Below the pieces are notes generated by a model that was not told the DNA's origin, ran no database searches, and was given only the letters and a program-made list of their open reading frames with translations. Shown piece after piece: positions 8,173-17,001 of a stretch of 64,000 bases of DNA; within the stretch, counting starts at the first letter, position 1, and each line of letters begins with the position of its first letter. The DNA comes from Paenibacillus sp. BIHB 4019. GTDB taxonomy: Bacteria > Bacillota > Bacilli > Paenibacillales > Paenibacillaceae. Location: positions 3,352,001 to 3,416,000 of the forward strand of contig NZ_CP016808.1 in assembly GCF_002741035.1 (NCBI RefSeq), in the 5' to 3' direction. A program made the position numbers and the translations under genes.

Positions 8173-9762
8173 ATGACAGACAGCCAGACAGCCGCAGCAA
8201 ATGCGGCGAAGGCGCTTGTAAATATTGAAAGACTGATTGGTTTTGCTTACCGCCAAGGCTTGCTTCACAAGCTGGATATTCATGCTGCCCGCAATGCGCT
8301 GCTTGATTTGTTCGGCTTTACGGAGCCGCATGAAGGGGAAGTAGCTGAGGAGCAGCTGGATAGCGCGGTTTCGATCTTGGAGGAGCTGCTCGATTATGGC
8401 TATAGCATCGGCTTGATTGAGGAAAATATTACGACTTATCGCGATTTGCTGGATGCGCGCATTATGGGCTTGCTCATGCCGCGCCCCTCGGAAACGGTAG
8501 CAACTTTCGATCGGACAGCAGAAGCAGAGGGCATTTCCAAGGCGACGGATGCCTTCTATAAGCTGAATATTGATTCCAACTACATTCGCATGGACCGCAT
8601 TCGCAAAAATAAATATTGGCTATATGATACGGATTACGGGAATTTGGAAATTACGATCAATCTGTCCAAGCCGGAAAAGGATCCAAAGGAAATTGCGCTG
8701 CTTAAGACGCTGCCGCAAGCCAAATACCCATTGTGCCTGTTATGTGCTGAAAATGTAGGCTACGCCGGACGCGCCGATCATCCCGCGCGGCAAAATCTGC
8801 GCGTCCTGCCGCTGACCTTGCAGGCAGAGCAATGGTATTTTCAATATTCGCCTTATGTTTATTACAACGAGCACAGCATTGTATTCAAGGGCGCGCATGA
8901 GCCGATGGCGATTTCGCACTCCTCGTTTGCGAGACTGCTCGATTTCGTCGAGCTGTATCCGCATTATTTTATCGGCTCCAATGCCGATTTGCCGATTGTT
9001 GGCGGTTCGATTCTGAGCCACGACCATTTCCAGGCAGGACGCCATACGTTCCCGATGGAAGCGGCAGGGGTGGAAGCAAGTTTCGTTAATCCGGAGCTGC
9101 CAGGCGTCAAATACGGTATCGTAAGCTGGCCAATGTCCGTTGTGCGGATTAATGGCGCTTCGAAAGCCGATGTGCTGAAGGCGGCCTGCAGCCTGCTTGA
9201 TGCTTGGCGCGGCTACAGCGATGCAGATGCCGACATTCTCGCATTTACCGAAGGTGCTTTGGATGCGGCACAGACGCCGCATAATACGATCACGCCGATT
9301 GCCAGGCTGCGCGACAACGGCGAGTACGAGGTTGATCTTGTGCTTCGCAACAATCGGACGAGCGACGAGCATCCCGACGGGATTTTTCATCCCCATCAGC
9401 ACCTGCATCATGTCAAAAAAGAAAATATCGGCTTGATTGAAGTGATGGGCCTTGCTGTTCTGCCAGGCAGGCTGGCAACGGAGCTTGGTCAAATTGCCGC
9501 TTACTTGACGGGAGAGGCGACTATCGATGCTGCCCTTCAGGAAAGCGCTCATCCGCTTCACAAGCATGCAGAGTGGATTAGAGAGCTGGTAGCGTCTTAT
9601 GGAACGTCCTGCTCAGAGAACGAAGCTCAGGCGCATGTGGAGACTCAGACGGGTGCAAAGTTCCTAGATGTGCTGAAGGACGCAGGGGTATACAAACGCA
9701 ACGATGCTGGAAAAGCAAGTTTTCAAAAGTTCCTGTTTTCCCTAGGGTTGCAAAGTGAATAA
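8173..9762 (+). CDS. galT: UTP-hexose-1-phosphate uridylyltransferase (Firmicutes-type GalT)
   Basis: Transfers UMP from UDP-glucose to galactose 1-phosphate, completing the Leloir pathway. At 529 residues it is the long form typical of Bacillota rather than the ~350-residue enterobacterial form. Visible motifs are a C188-x-x-C191 pair (PLCLLCAENVGYAGR), PIVGGSILSHDHFQAG with H283 and H285 as likely nucleophile-loop histidines, and HPHQHLHHVKKENIGLIEVMG, typical of this family. It begins 26 nt after galE, with GGAAGGAG about 11 nt before the ATG, and is the last gene of the operon, ending before a terminator. Confidence 0.95.
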   Translation: MTDSQTAAANAAKALVNIERLIGFAYRQGLLHKLDIHAARNALLDLFGFTEPHEGEVAEEQLDSAVSILEELLDYGYSIGLIEENITTYRDLLDARIMGLLMPRPSETVATFDRTAEAEGISKATDAFYKLNIDSNYIRMDRIRKNKYWLYDTDYGNLEITINLSKPEKDPKEIALLKTLPQAKYPLCLLCAENVGYAGRADHPARQNLRVLPLTLQAEQWYFQYSPYVYYNEHSIVFKGAHEPMAISHSSFARLLDFVELYPHYFIGSNADLPIVGGSILSHDHFQAGRHTFPMEAAGVEASFVNPELPGVKYGIVSWPMSVVRINGASKADVLKAACSLLDAWRGYSDADADILAFTEGALDAAQTPHNTITPIARLRDNGEYEVDLVLRNNRTSDEHPDGIFHPHQHLHHVKKENIGLIEVMGLAVLPGRLATELGQIAAYLTGEATIDAALQESAHPLHKHAEWIRELVASYGTSCSENEAQAHVETQTGAKFLDVLKDAGVYKRNDAGKASFQKFLFSLGLQSE

Positions 9763-9778
9763 TGTAGGCTGAAACGTG

Positions 9779-9821
9779 AAGCTGGCTTTTAATCCTGAGG
9801 GGATTGAGAGCCAGCTTTTAA
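9779..9821 (+). terminator. gal operon terminator
   Basis: Stem AAGCTGGCT (9779-9787) with AGCCAGCTT (9809-9817) and an inner AATCC/GGATT pairing, followed by T residues, 16 nt after the galT stop codon. Confidence 0.8.
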
Positions 9822-9947
9822 TCTGTGAAATAATTAATTTGAAAAGTGTAAAAAATTATGGTATTTTTTATATGATTAAAAATAGTATTTACGTTACTAA
9901 TGTTTTATTGTGATCGCCAACACTACAAGTTAGATGGAGGAGTTAAT

Positions 9948-10421
9948 ATGCCGGAAACTATTATGCCGTTAGATGATTTTTTGCAGTTGAATTCGGATGA
10001 GCAAGTGGAAAAGCTGAAAAGATGGAAAATGGATTATACGCTTAAAGATATTCGTGAAGCTTGGGATTTCAAACATTCCGCCCAGTATTACATGCTCCTT
10101 AAGAAACTCCGCATCTACGAGCGGGTTGTAAATAAGTCGGACAAGTTCTATCCGGTTCCAGATCATTTGTCTTCACAATCCGGTGGTGGATTTGAACGTG
10201 GATGGAGAGGACAGCCTTCTTACGCTCAGCAGGAGCTTAAGCTTCCAGCCGATCAGTTCAACTACAACTTGAACACAACGCTCAGCGGTGCTGAACTTGC
10301 TGAGAAACTTGAGCGCCTTGCTTTCTTCCTGAAGGGCGAGCAGAAACAAGTAGCCATTTCGCTGTCCCTTGAAGCAGCAGCAGCTGTAGCAGTCAAGGAA
10401 TCCGAAACGACAGAAGAATAA
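9948..10421 (+). CDS. Conserved hypothetical protein with an HTH-like N-terminus
   Basis: A 157-residue soluble protein not confidently recognised. Residues 25-55 (TLKDIREAWDF followed by AQYYMLLKKLRIYERV) have the spacing of a helix-turn-helix that chooses a 'next element', as in small DNA-binding proteins. A Gly/Ser/Trp-rich loop follows (about 78-92), then a C-terminal helical and strand region ending in an Ala-rich, acidic tail. The ATG at 9948 has TGGAGGAG 6-8 nt upstream; the frame extends to 9900 without a site. It stands alone with an AT-rich leader and its own terminator. A regulatory or scaffold role is only a guess. Confidence 0.65.
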   Translation: MPETIMPLDDFLQLNSDEQVEKLKRWKMDYTLKDIREAWDFKHSAQYYMLLKKLRIYERVVNKSDKFYPVPDHLSSQSGGGFERGWRGQPSYAQQELKLPADQFNYNLNTTLSGAELAEKLERLAFFLKGEQKQVAISLSLEAAAAVAVKESETTEE

Positions 10422-10469
10422 CACAAAGAAACCGGGGCAGCTCTTGCGAGTGCACCGGTTTTCTTGTGT
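10421..10469. terminator. Bidirectional intrinsic terminator
   Basis: ACACAA(A)GAAACCGG pairs with CCGGTTTTCTTGTGT around a loop, beginning at the last base of the stop codon of the preceding gene and facing the convergent UPF0435 gene. Confidence 0.75.
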
Positions 10470-10521
10470 TGTCGAAGGGTGTAATATAATGTATTTTAAT
10501 GGTATTACTTGAAGGGCTGTA

Positions 10522-10749
10522 TTACTTGTTCCTTAACTTGCCTAGCTCTGATACAAGGGCTTCAACTTCACTGATACTGAATTTTTCTTTGCCTGCAACG
10601 ACCTCATACAGTTCCTTAATGTCTTCGTATTGCGTAATATTGAAATGGGAAGCCTGCATAGCGGCAGCCGAAGCCATCTTTAATTTTGTTTTGATGGTAT
10701 CAATCATAAATTCAATATTTTGCGGCGTTTGCTGTTCAAGATCAAGCAT
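10522..10749 (-). CDS. UPF0435 / DUF1128 family protein (YfkK-like)
   Basis: A 75-residue all-helical protein matching the UPF0435 (DUF1128) family, of which Bacillus YfkK is a member. The core MIDTIKTKLKMASAAA, then FNITQYEDIKELYEVV and the C-terminal FSISEVEALVSELGKLR, follow that family's pattern. No molecular function is known for the family. The ATG at 10749 is chosen because AAGGAGGA lies 8 nt upstream. It is convergent with the preceding gene and divergent from yyaC. Confidence 0.85.
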   Translation of the reverse strand: MLDLEQQTPQNIEFMIDTIKTKLKMASAAAMQASHFNITQYEDIKELYEVVAGKEKFSISEVEALVSELGKLRNK

Positions 10750-10850
10750 GGGTAAATCCTCCTTCATCATTCAGGGCATGGATGCATGCGCCTGCTGTTT
10801 CATACTAATGCCGTCATTGTATCATAATTTAAGGACGGGCATCAGACAAA

Positions 10851-10879
10851 TTGAATAGAACCGATAAATCCGATACAAT
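10851..10879 (+). promoter_or_regulatory. Sigma-A-type promoter of yyaC
   Basis: TTGAAT (10851-10856) and TACAAT (10874-10879) are separated by exactly 17 bp, upstream of yyaC. Predicted start point is near 10886. Confidence 0.6.
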
Positions 10880-10962
10880 TAATAGCAGGATGGGTAATTA
10901 TAAAGTAGAGCATGAAGGAACGCAGATAAATTGAAATTAGCAGAGCTTAAAGGAGCAGGAAG

Positions 10963-11511
10963 ATGGAGCAGTCAGATCGTTTCAAACTCGAAATTGCTGA
11001 ATTTCTGGCTCCGATTGCCAGGCAGTACCCGAATAGAAGCGATATTTCCTTCGTATGTATTGGTACAGACCGTTCGACAGGAGATTGCTTTGGCCCTCTC
11101 GTCGGCACGCTGCTGCGGGAGCAGGGCTGGGAGGATGTAATCGGCACAATGGAGCAGCCGTGTGATGCCTATGCCGTGGAACAGGCTGTTCTCAAGGCTG
11201 AAAATCGTCCAGTCGTCATTGCGATTGATGCTTGCCTCGGCAAGCCGCAGTCGGTTGGTGCTTTTCTGGCGAAAGCGGGCCCGCTCCAGCCGGGAGCAGC
11301 AACGGGCCGAAGATTGCCGCCCGTCGGACATTACAGCATTGCAGGCGTTGTGAATGCGTTAAGCCACAAGCCTTATATAACGATCCAGACGACATCGCTG
11401 TATCATGTCATGCAAATGGCAGAGCAGTTGGCAGCAGCGATTGCAGGTGCATGGCCAGGCAGTAAGCGCCGAATAAAATGGACAGAAGAGGAGCGTGTTT
11501 ATTTTGGCTAA
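10963..11511 (+). CDS. yyaC: YyaC-like putative sporulation protease (DUF1256)
   Basis: Matches the DUF1256/YyaC family of spore-formers, related in fold to germination protease (GPR) and HybD-type maturation peptidases. VCIGTDRSTGDCFGPLVG (about residues 29-46) carries the conserved Asp residues of the first active-site loop, and VVIAIDACLG (~86-95) the second. In Bacillus the gene is under sporulation control; its substrate is not established here. AAAGGAG lies upstream of the ATG. Its end overlaps the start region of the next hydrolase gene, so the two are probably cotranscribed. The presence of this gene supports an endospore-forming host. Confidence 0.88.
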   Translation: MEQSDRFKLEIAEFLAPIARQYPNRSDISFVCIGTDRSTGDCFGPLVGTLLREQGWEDVIGTMEQPCDAYAVEQAVLKAENRPVVIAIDACLGKPQSVGAFLAKAGPLQPGAATGRRLPPVGHYSIAGVVNALSHKPYITIQTTSLYHVMQMAEQLAAAIAGAWPGSKRRIKWTEEERVYFG

Positions 11512-12370
11512 TGGGATATCCTTGGCGAATCAAAAGCTGATGCTTGAGGAAGGCACAGAGCTTAGCTTTTACGACTCAGAAGCGTTAAAATGGCAGGCTG
11601 GAGCAACAGACTCAGATCCAGAGGCAGGCCACCCTTCTCCTGTGCTTGTGCTGCTGCATGGCTACTGCGGCAGCTCAGCCTATTGGGAAGAGGTTGCGCC
11701 GATGCTTGCACGGCAGTCGCGCCTGATCATTCCTGATCTGCGCGGTCATGGCTTATCTTCGGCCTCCGCCGATCTTGAAGCTACAATGGAATTGTATGCA
11801 GATGATCTTTACGCTATTCTTGAGCATCTTCGCATAGATAAAGTGTGCCTTATCGGCCACTCGCTTGGCGGCTACATCGCATTGGCTTTTGCAGAGCGGC
11901 ATGCGGACCGGTTGGCGGCATTCGGGCTTGTGCATTCTACAGCACTAGCCGACAGCGAGGCTGCGAAGGACAATCGGGACAATACGATAAATTTAATCAA
12001 GCAGGGCCAGCTGGAGCAGGTGATTGACGGCATGTCGCAAAAGCTGTTTGCTCCAGATAATTTGGACAAGCTGCCCAGCAAGGTGGCGCGTGTGAAAGCG
12101 ATTGGCTATCAGACGGGCGGAACAGGAGCGATCGCTGCGGCATCCGCAATGAAGGCAAGGCCTGATCGGACGAGCCTATTGCGTGAAACCAAGCTGCCTG
12201 TGCTGCTGCTTGCCGGGGAAGGCGATCAAATCGTTCCACCGGAGCGGACACTGTTATTTGTGGGCCCATCCATCACGCAGGTGCTGCTTCCAGATGCCGG
12301 CCATATGAGCATGCTGGAGCAGCCGGATGCATGCGCAGAGGCGATCAGCAGCTTTATTGCCCGGATATAG
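11504..12370 (+). CDS. Alpha/beta hydrolase
   Basis: A soluble alpha/beta-hydrolase-fold enzyme of unknown substrate. It shows the oxyanion segment LLHGYCGSSAYW, DLRGHGLSS, the nucleophile elbow GHSLGG with catalytic Ser (about residue 123), the acid in LLLAGEGDQIVPP, and the catalytic His in LPDAGHMSMLE. All triad residues are present, so it should be active; candidates include esterases, C-C hydrolases and haloperoxidase-like enzymes. The TTG at 11504 is preferred because AGAGGAG ends 10 nt upstream, while the GTG at 11495 is only 1 nt from it. It overlaps the 3' end of yyaC. Confidence 0.87.
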   Translation: MANGISLANQKLMLEEGTELSFYDSEALKWQAGATDSDPEAGHPSPVLVLLHGYCGSSAYWEEVAPMLARQSRLIIPDLRGHGLSSASADLEATMELYADDLYAILEHLRIDKVCLIGHSLGGYIALAFAERHADRLAAFGLVHSTALADSEAAKDNRDNTINLIKQGQLEQVIDGMSQKLFAPDNLDKLPSKVARVKAIGYQTGGTGAIAAASAMKARPDRTSLLRETKLPVLLLAGEGDQIVPPERTLLFVGPSITQVLLPDAGHMSMLEQPDACAEAISSFIARI

Positions 12371-12458
12371 GCCGGACGCACCTTTCTTGCAGTGGTGATC
12401 ATCGTTCGAGCTAAATCATGGCAAGGCAGATAGAGGCTAGTGAAAGGGGCACGGAGCG

Positions 12459-13106
12459 ATGTTTCAACGGGATTATTTTATGCGCATGATTGAGCAGATG
12501 ACGGAAGCGGTCGGACAAGTAATGCAGCTGAGAAGAGAGCTGAAGCAAGAGGAGGCGCTTGTCGTCATTGACGAGCTGCTGGACCGCAGGTTTGGGCTAA
12601 GCGGGAAGCTGATTCGCACGTTGTCAGACGAGGATCTGCTCGCGGTTATGACGAAAAACGGCGTCGTAGAAACGGACAATATCCAGGCAATCGCGATCTT
12701 GTTCAAGCAGGAGGCAGAGCTGTATGAGGATTTGGGCAAAGAAGCGGAAAGCTTCGCGCACAGCTTAAAGGCTTTGCACTTGTTTATGCGGCTTTCACTC
12801 ATTGACGCGCCGCCGACGCTTACAGACTCGAGCAAAGAAGCAGTGAACTTGCTTGGCAAGCTGTCGCCATACGAGCTGCCTACCCGAACGAAGCGTCTGG
12901 TTGCTGAATGGCATGAAGCAGAGGGCGCTTTTGCGCTCGCTGAAAATATTTGGTACGAGCTGCTGGATGACGGCGCAGCTGGCAAAGGTGAGGTTGCCGC
13001 GTTTTATATACGGCTGCTTCCTTTTGAGGAGGACAAGCTTGCGGCTGGCGGCTTGCCGATAGAGGAAATCAGAACAGGGCTGAACAGCCTGGAGATGGAG
13101 CAATAG
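12459..13106 (+). CDS. DUF6483-like helical protein
   Basis: A 215-residue, almost entirely helical, acidic protein that resembles the DUF6483 family. It begins FQRDYFMRMIEQMTEAVGQV and continues with paired helices reminiscent of tetratricopeptide-type packing (residues ~75-110 and 145-185). There is no catalytic motif, signal peptide or membrane segment. It is followed after 2 nt by the methyltransferase gene, implying coupled translation. Its function is unknown; a scaffold or regulatory role is inference only. Confidence 0.7.
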   Translation: MFQRDYFMRMIEQMTEAVGQVMQLRRELKQEEALVVIDELLDRRFGLSGKLIRTLSDEDLLAVMTKNGVVETDNIQAIAILFKQEAELYEDLGKEAESFAHSLKALHLFMRLSLIDAPPTLTDSSKEAVNLLGKLSPYELPTRTKRLVAEWHEAEGAFALAENIWYELLDDGAAGKGEVAAFYIRLLPFEEDKLAAGGLPIEEIRTGLNSLEMEQ

Positions 13107-13108
13107 CA

Positions 13109-14284
13109 ATGACAGAACAGTGGCAGCAGGACATATGCCGCCTGACAGAAACGGGCGGGCTTTTGCAGGGAACGCTGAGCCAGCTTCGCCGCAAGGACGG
13201 AGACGCAGCGCCCAAAATCATCATTCGTCCCGTACAATTGAAAAATGGCCTTCATTATCAATTTGAAGCTCATTATGCGAATAAGGTTATACATAACAAT
13301 TGGCTTCCGGAAGATGCGGGGCCGAAGCTGGTCGAGCTGCTCGATGAGCAATATCGCCAGGCGCTTCTCAAAACGCAGGAAGCAGATATACAGCTGCTTC
13401 TGAGCAAGAAAGGCAAGCCGACTCTGCTCAGAAAGCCGCCAACCGCTAGTGCGGCCAGCACCGAGCAGCAGCACAACCGCCAGAAGCAGCGCGTCATTGC
13501 GGAAGGACAGGCGGCGCCGTTTATGGTGGAGCTGGGCATTATGACGCCAGAAGGCAAGGTTCATGCGAAAAAGCAGGATAAATTCCGGCAGATTAATCGC
13601 TTTCTGGAAATGGTTTCCGATGTATTGCCGCAGCTTCCGCAGGACAAGCCGCTGACCATTATCGATTTTGGCTGCGGCAAGTCGTATTTGACGTTTGCCC
13701 TTTACCATCTGCTGGCGGTAGAGCAGAAACGGGATATTCGTATTATCGGCCTTGATTTGAAGGCGGATGTCATCACTTTTTGTTCAGAGCTTGCACATAC
13801 GCTCGGTTATGATAAACTGTCATTTATGGTGGGCGATATTGCCGATTATGAAGGTGTAAGCGAAGCGGATATGGTTGTAACGCTTCATGCATGCGACACC
13901 GCTACCGATGCTGCGCTAGCTAAGGCTGTCGGCTGGGGAGCCGCGGTCATTATGTCCGTGCCTTGCTGCCAGCACGAGTTGTTTAAGCAGGTGGGCGGCG
14001 ACGTTTTGGCCCCTATTTTATCGCAAGGCCTATTGAAGGAACGTTTTGCGGCTATTGCAACCGATGCGGCCCGTGGCACGCTGCTTGAGGTGCTGGGTTA
14101 TAAAGTTCAAATGCTGGAATTTGTCGATCCCGAGCATACGCCCAAAAATCTGCTCATTCGAGCGGTTCGCGGCGAGTCGGGCATACAGACGAAAAAATGG
14201 GAGCAATATGAGCAGTTTCGCAATTTTCTGCAAGTAGCACCTAGTCTGGAGAAACTGCTTGCCGAACGTTTGCCCGCAAACTAG
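13109..14284 (+). CDS. Class I SAM-dependent methyltransferase (Methyltransf_32 type)
   Basis: A 391-residue protein. Its C-terminal half is a Rossmann-fold methyltransferase: motif I IIDFGCGKSYLTFALY (about 183-198), an acidic strand end IIGLDLKADVI, and a catalytic-loop region MVVTLHACDTATD and MSVPCCQHEL. The HACD and PCCQ patterns fit the methyltransferase-32 family, whose characterised relatives act on RNA or protein. The N-terminal ~170 residues are a separate basic domain that could bind nucleic acid. The ATG at 13109 follows the previous stop by 2 nt. It is the last gene of this small cluster. The target molecule is not known. Confidence 0.82.
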   Translation: MTEQWQQDICRLTETGGLLQGTLSQLRRKDGDAAPKIIIRPVQLKNGLHYQFEAHYANKVIHNNWLPEDAGPKLVELLDEQYRQALLKTQEADIQLLLSKKGKPTLLRKPPTASAASTEQQHNRQKQRVIAEGQAAPFMVELGIMTPEGKVHAKKQDKFRQINRFLEMVSDVLPQLPQDKPLTIIDFGCGKSYLTFALYHLLAVEQKRDIRIIGLDLKADVITFCSELAHTLGYDKLSFMVGDIADYEGVSEADMVVTLHACDTATDAALAKAVGWGAAVIMSVPCCQHELFKQVGGDVLAPILSQGLLKERFAAIATDAARGTLLEVLGYKVQMLEFVDPEHTPKNLLIRAVRGESGIQTKKWEQYEQFRNFLQVAPSLEKLLAERLPAN

Positions 14285-14392
14285 CAAGTATATAACTTAT
14301 TGGAAATTACTTTAGGAATGCATGGATGATAGCGACCAAATGAAAGATGCCGATTACTAGCGTTATCATGGTTAAAGGCGGGAAACAAGGAA

Positions 14393-15472
14393 ATGAGAAA
14401 AGTTCAGATTGGCATGGTGCAGCCGGGGGACAGGCTTGCCAAAACTATTTTTCAGGATAACGGCAGCGTGCTGCTCGGCGCAGGCGTGGAGATGAATGAC
14501 CGTTTTATTAATAGGCTTGAAAATATGGGCTACGATTTTGTGTTTATTGAAGATAAGGACACGGAAGACATTATGCCCGAGGACAGCATTCGCGACGAGA
14601 CGCGCAAAAAAGCGGCGGAAGCTGTTTCCGCGACGATGGATGCGTTCAAAGAGCCGGCTCTGAAGGGGCGGACGATTGCCCCTGACATTGGCCGGACCTT
14701 TCGTTCGGTATTCGGATCCATTATGCAGGATTTGGCGAGCAGGCCAAACATGGCGGTCAACTTGTCCAGCATTCATTCGGCGGATGCCTATTTGTTTCAG
14801 CATTCGGTCAATGTAGCGGTGCTCGCAGGCGTTATTGGCATTGCCAAAGGGTTTAACCGCAATCAACTGGAGGATTTGGGCATTGGCGCGCTGTTGTTTG
14901 ATATCGGCATGACGAAGCTGCCTCAGCCTCTGCTGGCGACGAAGGGCCCGCTATCCGCAGCAGACCGCAAAATCATGCAGGGCCACGCAATGGAGGGCTT
15001 CGATATTTTGCGGAAATATCATGATATTTCCCTCGTTTCGGCCCATTGTGCGCTGCAGCATCATGAGCGCTATGACGGCTCGGGTTATCCGCGCGGGCTG
15101 AAGCATGATGATATCCATATGTTCGCTCAAATCGTCGGGCTTGCCGATGTATATGATGCACTGACTTCCCCGCGGCCCTATCGCAAAAGATATACGCCAA
15201 CGGAAGCTATCGAATTTTTATTCGCGGCTGGCAATACATACTTTGATTTTGAGTTAATTAAGCTTTTTTGCCGCCATATATCCATTTACCCTGTGGCGAC
15301 GACGCTGCTGCTCAGCTCTGGACAGACTGCTGTCGTTACAGCGAACAATGAGCTGGCCCTGCATCGTCCACGCGTACGCATTATTCGTGAAGCGGATGGT
15401 TCGCGTGCAGCAGCTCCTATTGAAATTGAGCTTAAGGACGACATGTATTTGACGATTGTCAAAGAGCTGTAG
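14393..15472 (+). CDS. HD-GYP domain protein with degenerate HD motif
   Basis: Resembles the c-di-GMP phosphodiesterases of the HD-GYP class. An N-terminal ~100-residue domain (QIGMVQPGDRLAKTIF...) is followed by the HD-GYP domain from about residue 125. QHSVNVA and HHERYDGSGYPRGL (~223) are intact and GLADVYDALTSPRPYR follows. The HD motif itself, normally HDIGK, reads FDIGM here (F169-D170). The DNA at 14897 is TTT, not CAT or CAC. The loss of this metal-binding histidine suggests reduced or altered activity, or a role as a c-di-GMP sensor. It is monocistronic as far as can be seen. Confidence 0.88.
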   Translation: MRKVQIGMVQPGDRLAKTIFQDNGSVLLGAGVEMNDRFINRLENMGYDFVFIEDKDTEDIMPEDSIRDETRKKAAEAVSATMDAFKEPALKGRTIAPDIGRTFRSVFGSIMQDLASRPNMAVNLSSIHSADAYLFQHSVNVAVLAGVIGIAKGFNRNQLEDLGIGALLFDIGMTKLPQPLLATKGPLSAADRKIMQGHAMEGFDILRKYHDISLVSAHCALQHHERYDGSGYPRGLKHDDIHMFAQIVGLADVYDALTSPRPYRKRYTPTEAIEFLFAAGNTYFDFELIKLFCRHISIYPVATTLLLSSGQTAVVTANNELALHRPRVRIIREADGSRAAAPIEIELKDDMYLTIVKEL

Positions 15473-15633
15473 CCGCAAGGCCGAAGCTCTGTTGTGCATT
15501 AAGGCAGCTTTTTCCCGCAAAGCTGTTACCGAGCAAGGATTTAATTAGGTGGTAAGCTTGGGGGCTTGACTATACGAACATTCCATATGCTGCATAAGCT
15601 GTTAGGGTGACAAGCGCATAAAGGAGTGTTGTA

Positions 15634-15990
15634 ATGTCTATGAAAATGACCCCCCCGTTTCTCGGCCCTAAGGGCACCGGAAAAGTGATCAGCAAGGTAA
15701 AGCGGACGAAGAGGCTTCAAAGCGGAGGCCCAACCTTTAACCGTCTGACGGTTGTATGGGTTACGAACAATGGAGTGCCTTTTAATACGACTGGTTTTTT
15801 CGCCCGTCTGTTTAGAGGCAATAATGTCGTTGCGATTTCCACATTTGACCGCTTCGGTGTTGTCAGGTTTAACCAGATTCAGACGCTGACCACGGTGTCT
15901 TACACGATTCGTTTGTACAACTCGAATGGCGTACTGTTCCGTACGGCGTTCATTCCGGCAGGCGTACAAACATTCGCGGTTATTGGCTAA
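15634..15990 (+). CDS. Hypothetical small beta-rich protein
   Basis: A 118-residue protein, basic at the N-terminus (KVISKVKRTKRL) and then composed mainly of alternating hydrophobic strands with many Asn, Thr, Val and Phe (residues 35-118). It lacks a signal peptide, cysteines and recognisable catalytic residues. Composition and strand spacing suggest a compact beta sandwich, perhaps a spore-coat or cell-surface component, but this is inference only. AAAGGAG lies upstream of the ATG and a terminator follows immediately, so it is a single-gene unit. Confidence 0.6.
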   Translation: MSMKMTPPFLGPKGTGKVISKVKRTKRLQSGGPTFNRLTVVWVTNNGVPFNTTGFFARLFRGNNVVAISTFDRFGVVRFNQIQTLTTVSYTIRLYNSNGVLFRTAFIPAGVQTFAVIG

Positions 15991-15994
15991 CTTC

Positions 15995-16045
15995 AAATCC
16001 TCTTGCTTTTTCTGCTCATAATTGGCGGAGAGGGCAGGAGGATTT
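15995..16045 (+). terminator. Intrinsic terminator
   Basis: AAATCCTCTTGC (15995-16006) pairs with GCAGGAGGATTT (16034-16045, one G-U pair), then T-rich sequence, directly after the small beta-rich gene. Confidence 0.65.
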
Positions 16046-16118
16046 TGCTTTCTCTTTGAATCTTCTCTATCTTCATGTAATATGGGGATAGATGTATAAA
16101 GGGGGAGCTTTGATACAT

Positions 16119-16985
16119 ATGGGTGTGCAGCATCATACTTTATCCAAGCTGGATATTATTCGCAGAATTCTATTTATTACAATTGGGGCTGCGCTGGTAT
16201 CTGTAGCTTTAGAGATTTTTCTGGTGCCGAACCATATTATCGACGGCGGGATTGTGGGCATTTCTATTATCGTATCCCATTTTACGGGGCTGCCGCTCGG
16301 CTTGTTTTTGTTCTTATTAAATCTTCCTTTCCTGCTGCTAGGGTATAAGCAAATCGGCAAAACCTTTGCTTTATCGACGTTATATGGCGTAAGCGTCATG
16401 TCGCTGGGCACGTTTTTGCTGCATCCGGTGAAGGCAATTACGAGCGAATATGTGCTGGCCGCTATTTTTGGCGGTGTCATATTGGGCGCCGGGGTTGGAC
16501 TTGTTATCCGTTTTGGCGGGTCGCTGGACGGGACGGAAATTGTTGCGATTTTGAGCAATAAGCGCCTGCCGTTTTCAGTAGGCGAGGTCGTGATGTTTTT
16601 TAATCTTTTTATATTGTGCAGCGCCGGTTTTGTATTCGGTTGGGATCGGGCGATGTACTCGCTATTTTCTTATTTCATAGCCTTCAAGATGATTGACATT
16701 ACGATTGAAGGCTTCCAGGAATCGAAGGCCGTCTGGATTATCAGCGAAAGCTGGCAGGAGATTGGCGCAGCTATTATGAGCCGTCTCGGCCGCGGCGTCA
16801 CTTATTTGCACGGCGAGGGCGGCTTTACCGGCGGGCAGAAACGGATTATTTTTTGCGTCATTACCCGGCTGGAGGAAGCCAAGATGAAATCGATTGTGCA
16901 GGAGCTTGATCCGGCTGCTTTTCTGGCCGTCGGCAACATTCATGATGTGAAGGGCGGCCGCTTCAAGAAGCGTGATATTCATTAG
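16119..16985 (+). CDS. YitT family integral membrane protein (DUF161 + DUF2179)
   Basis: A membrane protein of the YitT/YpjC family. Five to six hydrophobic segments fill residues ~12-190, including the family pattern VPNHIIDGGIVGISII near the start and GGSLDGTEIVA around residue 140. They are followed by a soluble C-terminal DUF2179 domain (RGVTYLHGEGGFTGGQKRIIFCVITRLE). DUF2179 has a ferredoxin-like/GlnB-like fold and may sense a ligand. The transported substrate is unknown. The ATG at 16119 follows GGGGGAG by about 11 nt; a TTG at 16110 is an alternative. It is followed 16 nt later by thiL. Confidence 0.87.
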   Translation: MGVQHHTLSKLDIIRRILFITIGAALVSVALEIFLVPNHIIDGGIVGISIIVSHFTGLPLGLFLFLLNLPFLLLGYKQIGKTFALSTLYGVSVMSLGTFLLHPVKAITSEYVLAAIFGGVILGAGVGLVIRFGGSLDGTEIVAILSNKRLPFSVGEVVMFFNLFILCSAGFVFGWDRAMYSLFSYFIAFKMIDITIEGFQESKAVWIISESWQEIGAAIMSRLGRGVTYLHGEGGFTGGQKRIIFCVITRLEEAKMKSIVQELDPAAFLAVGNIHDVKGGRFKKRDIH

Positions 16986-17001
16986 CAAAGGGGTTTAAGC
17001 T

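Noticed and set aside
8740..9567. A minus-strand open frame over galT
   Set aside because: Shadow of galT; same reasoning as for galK.
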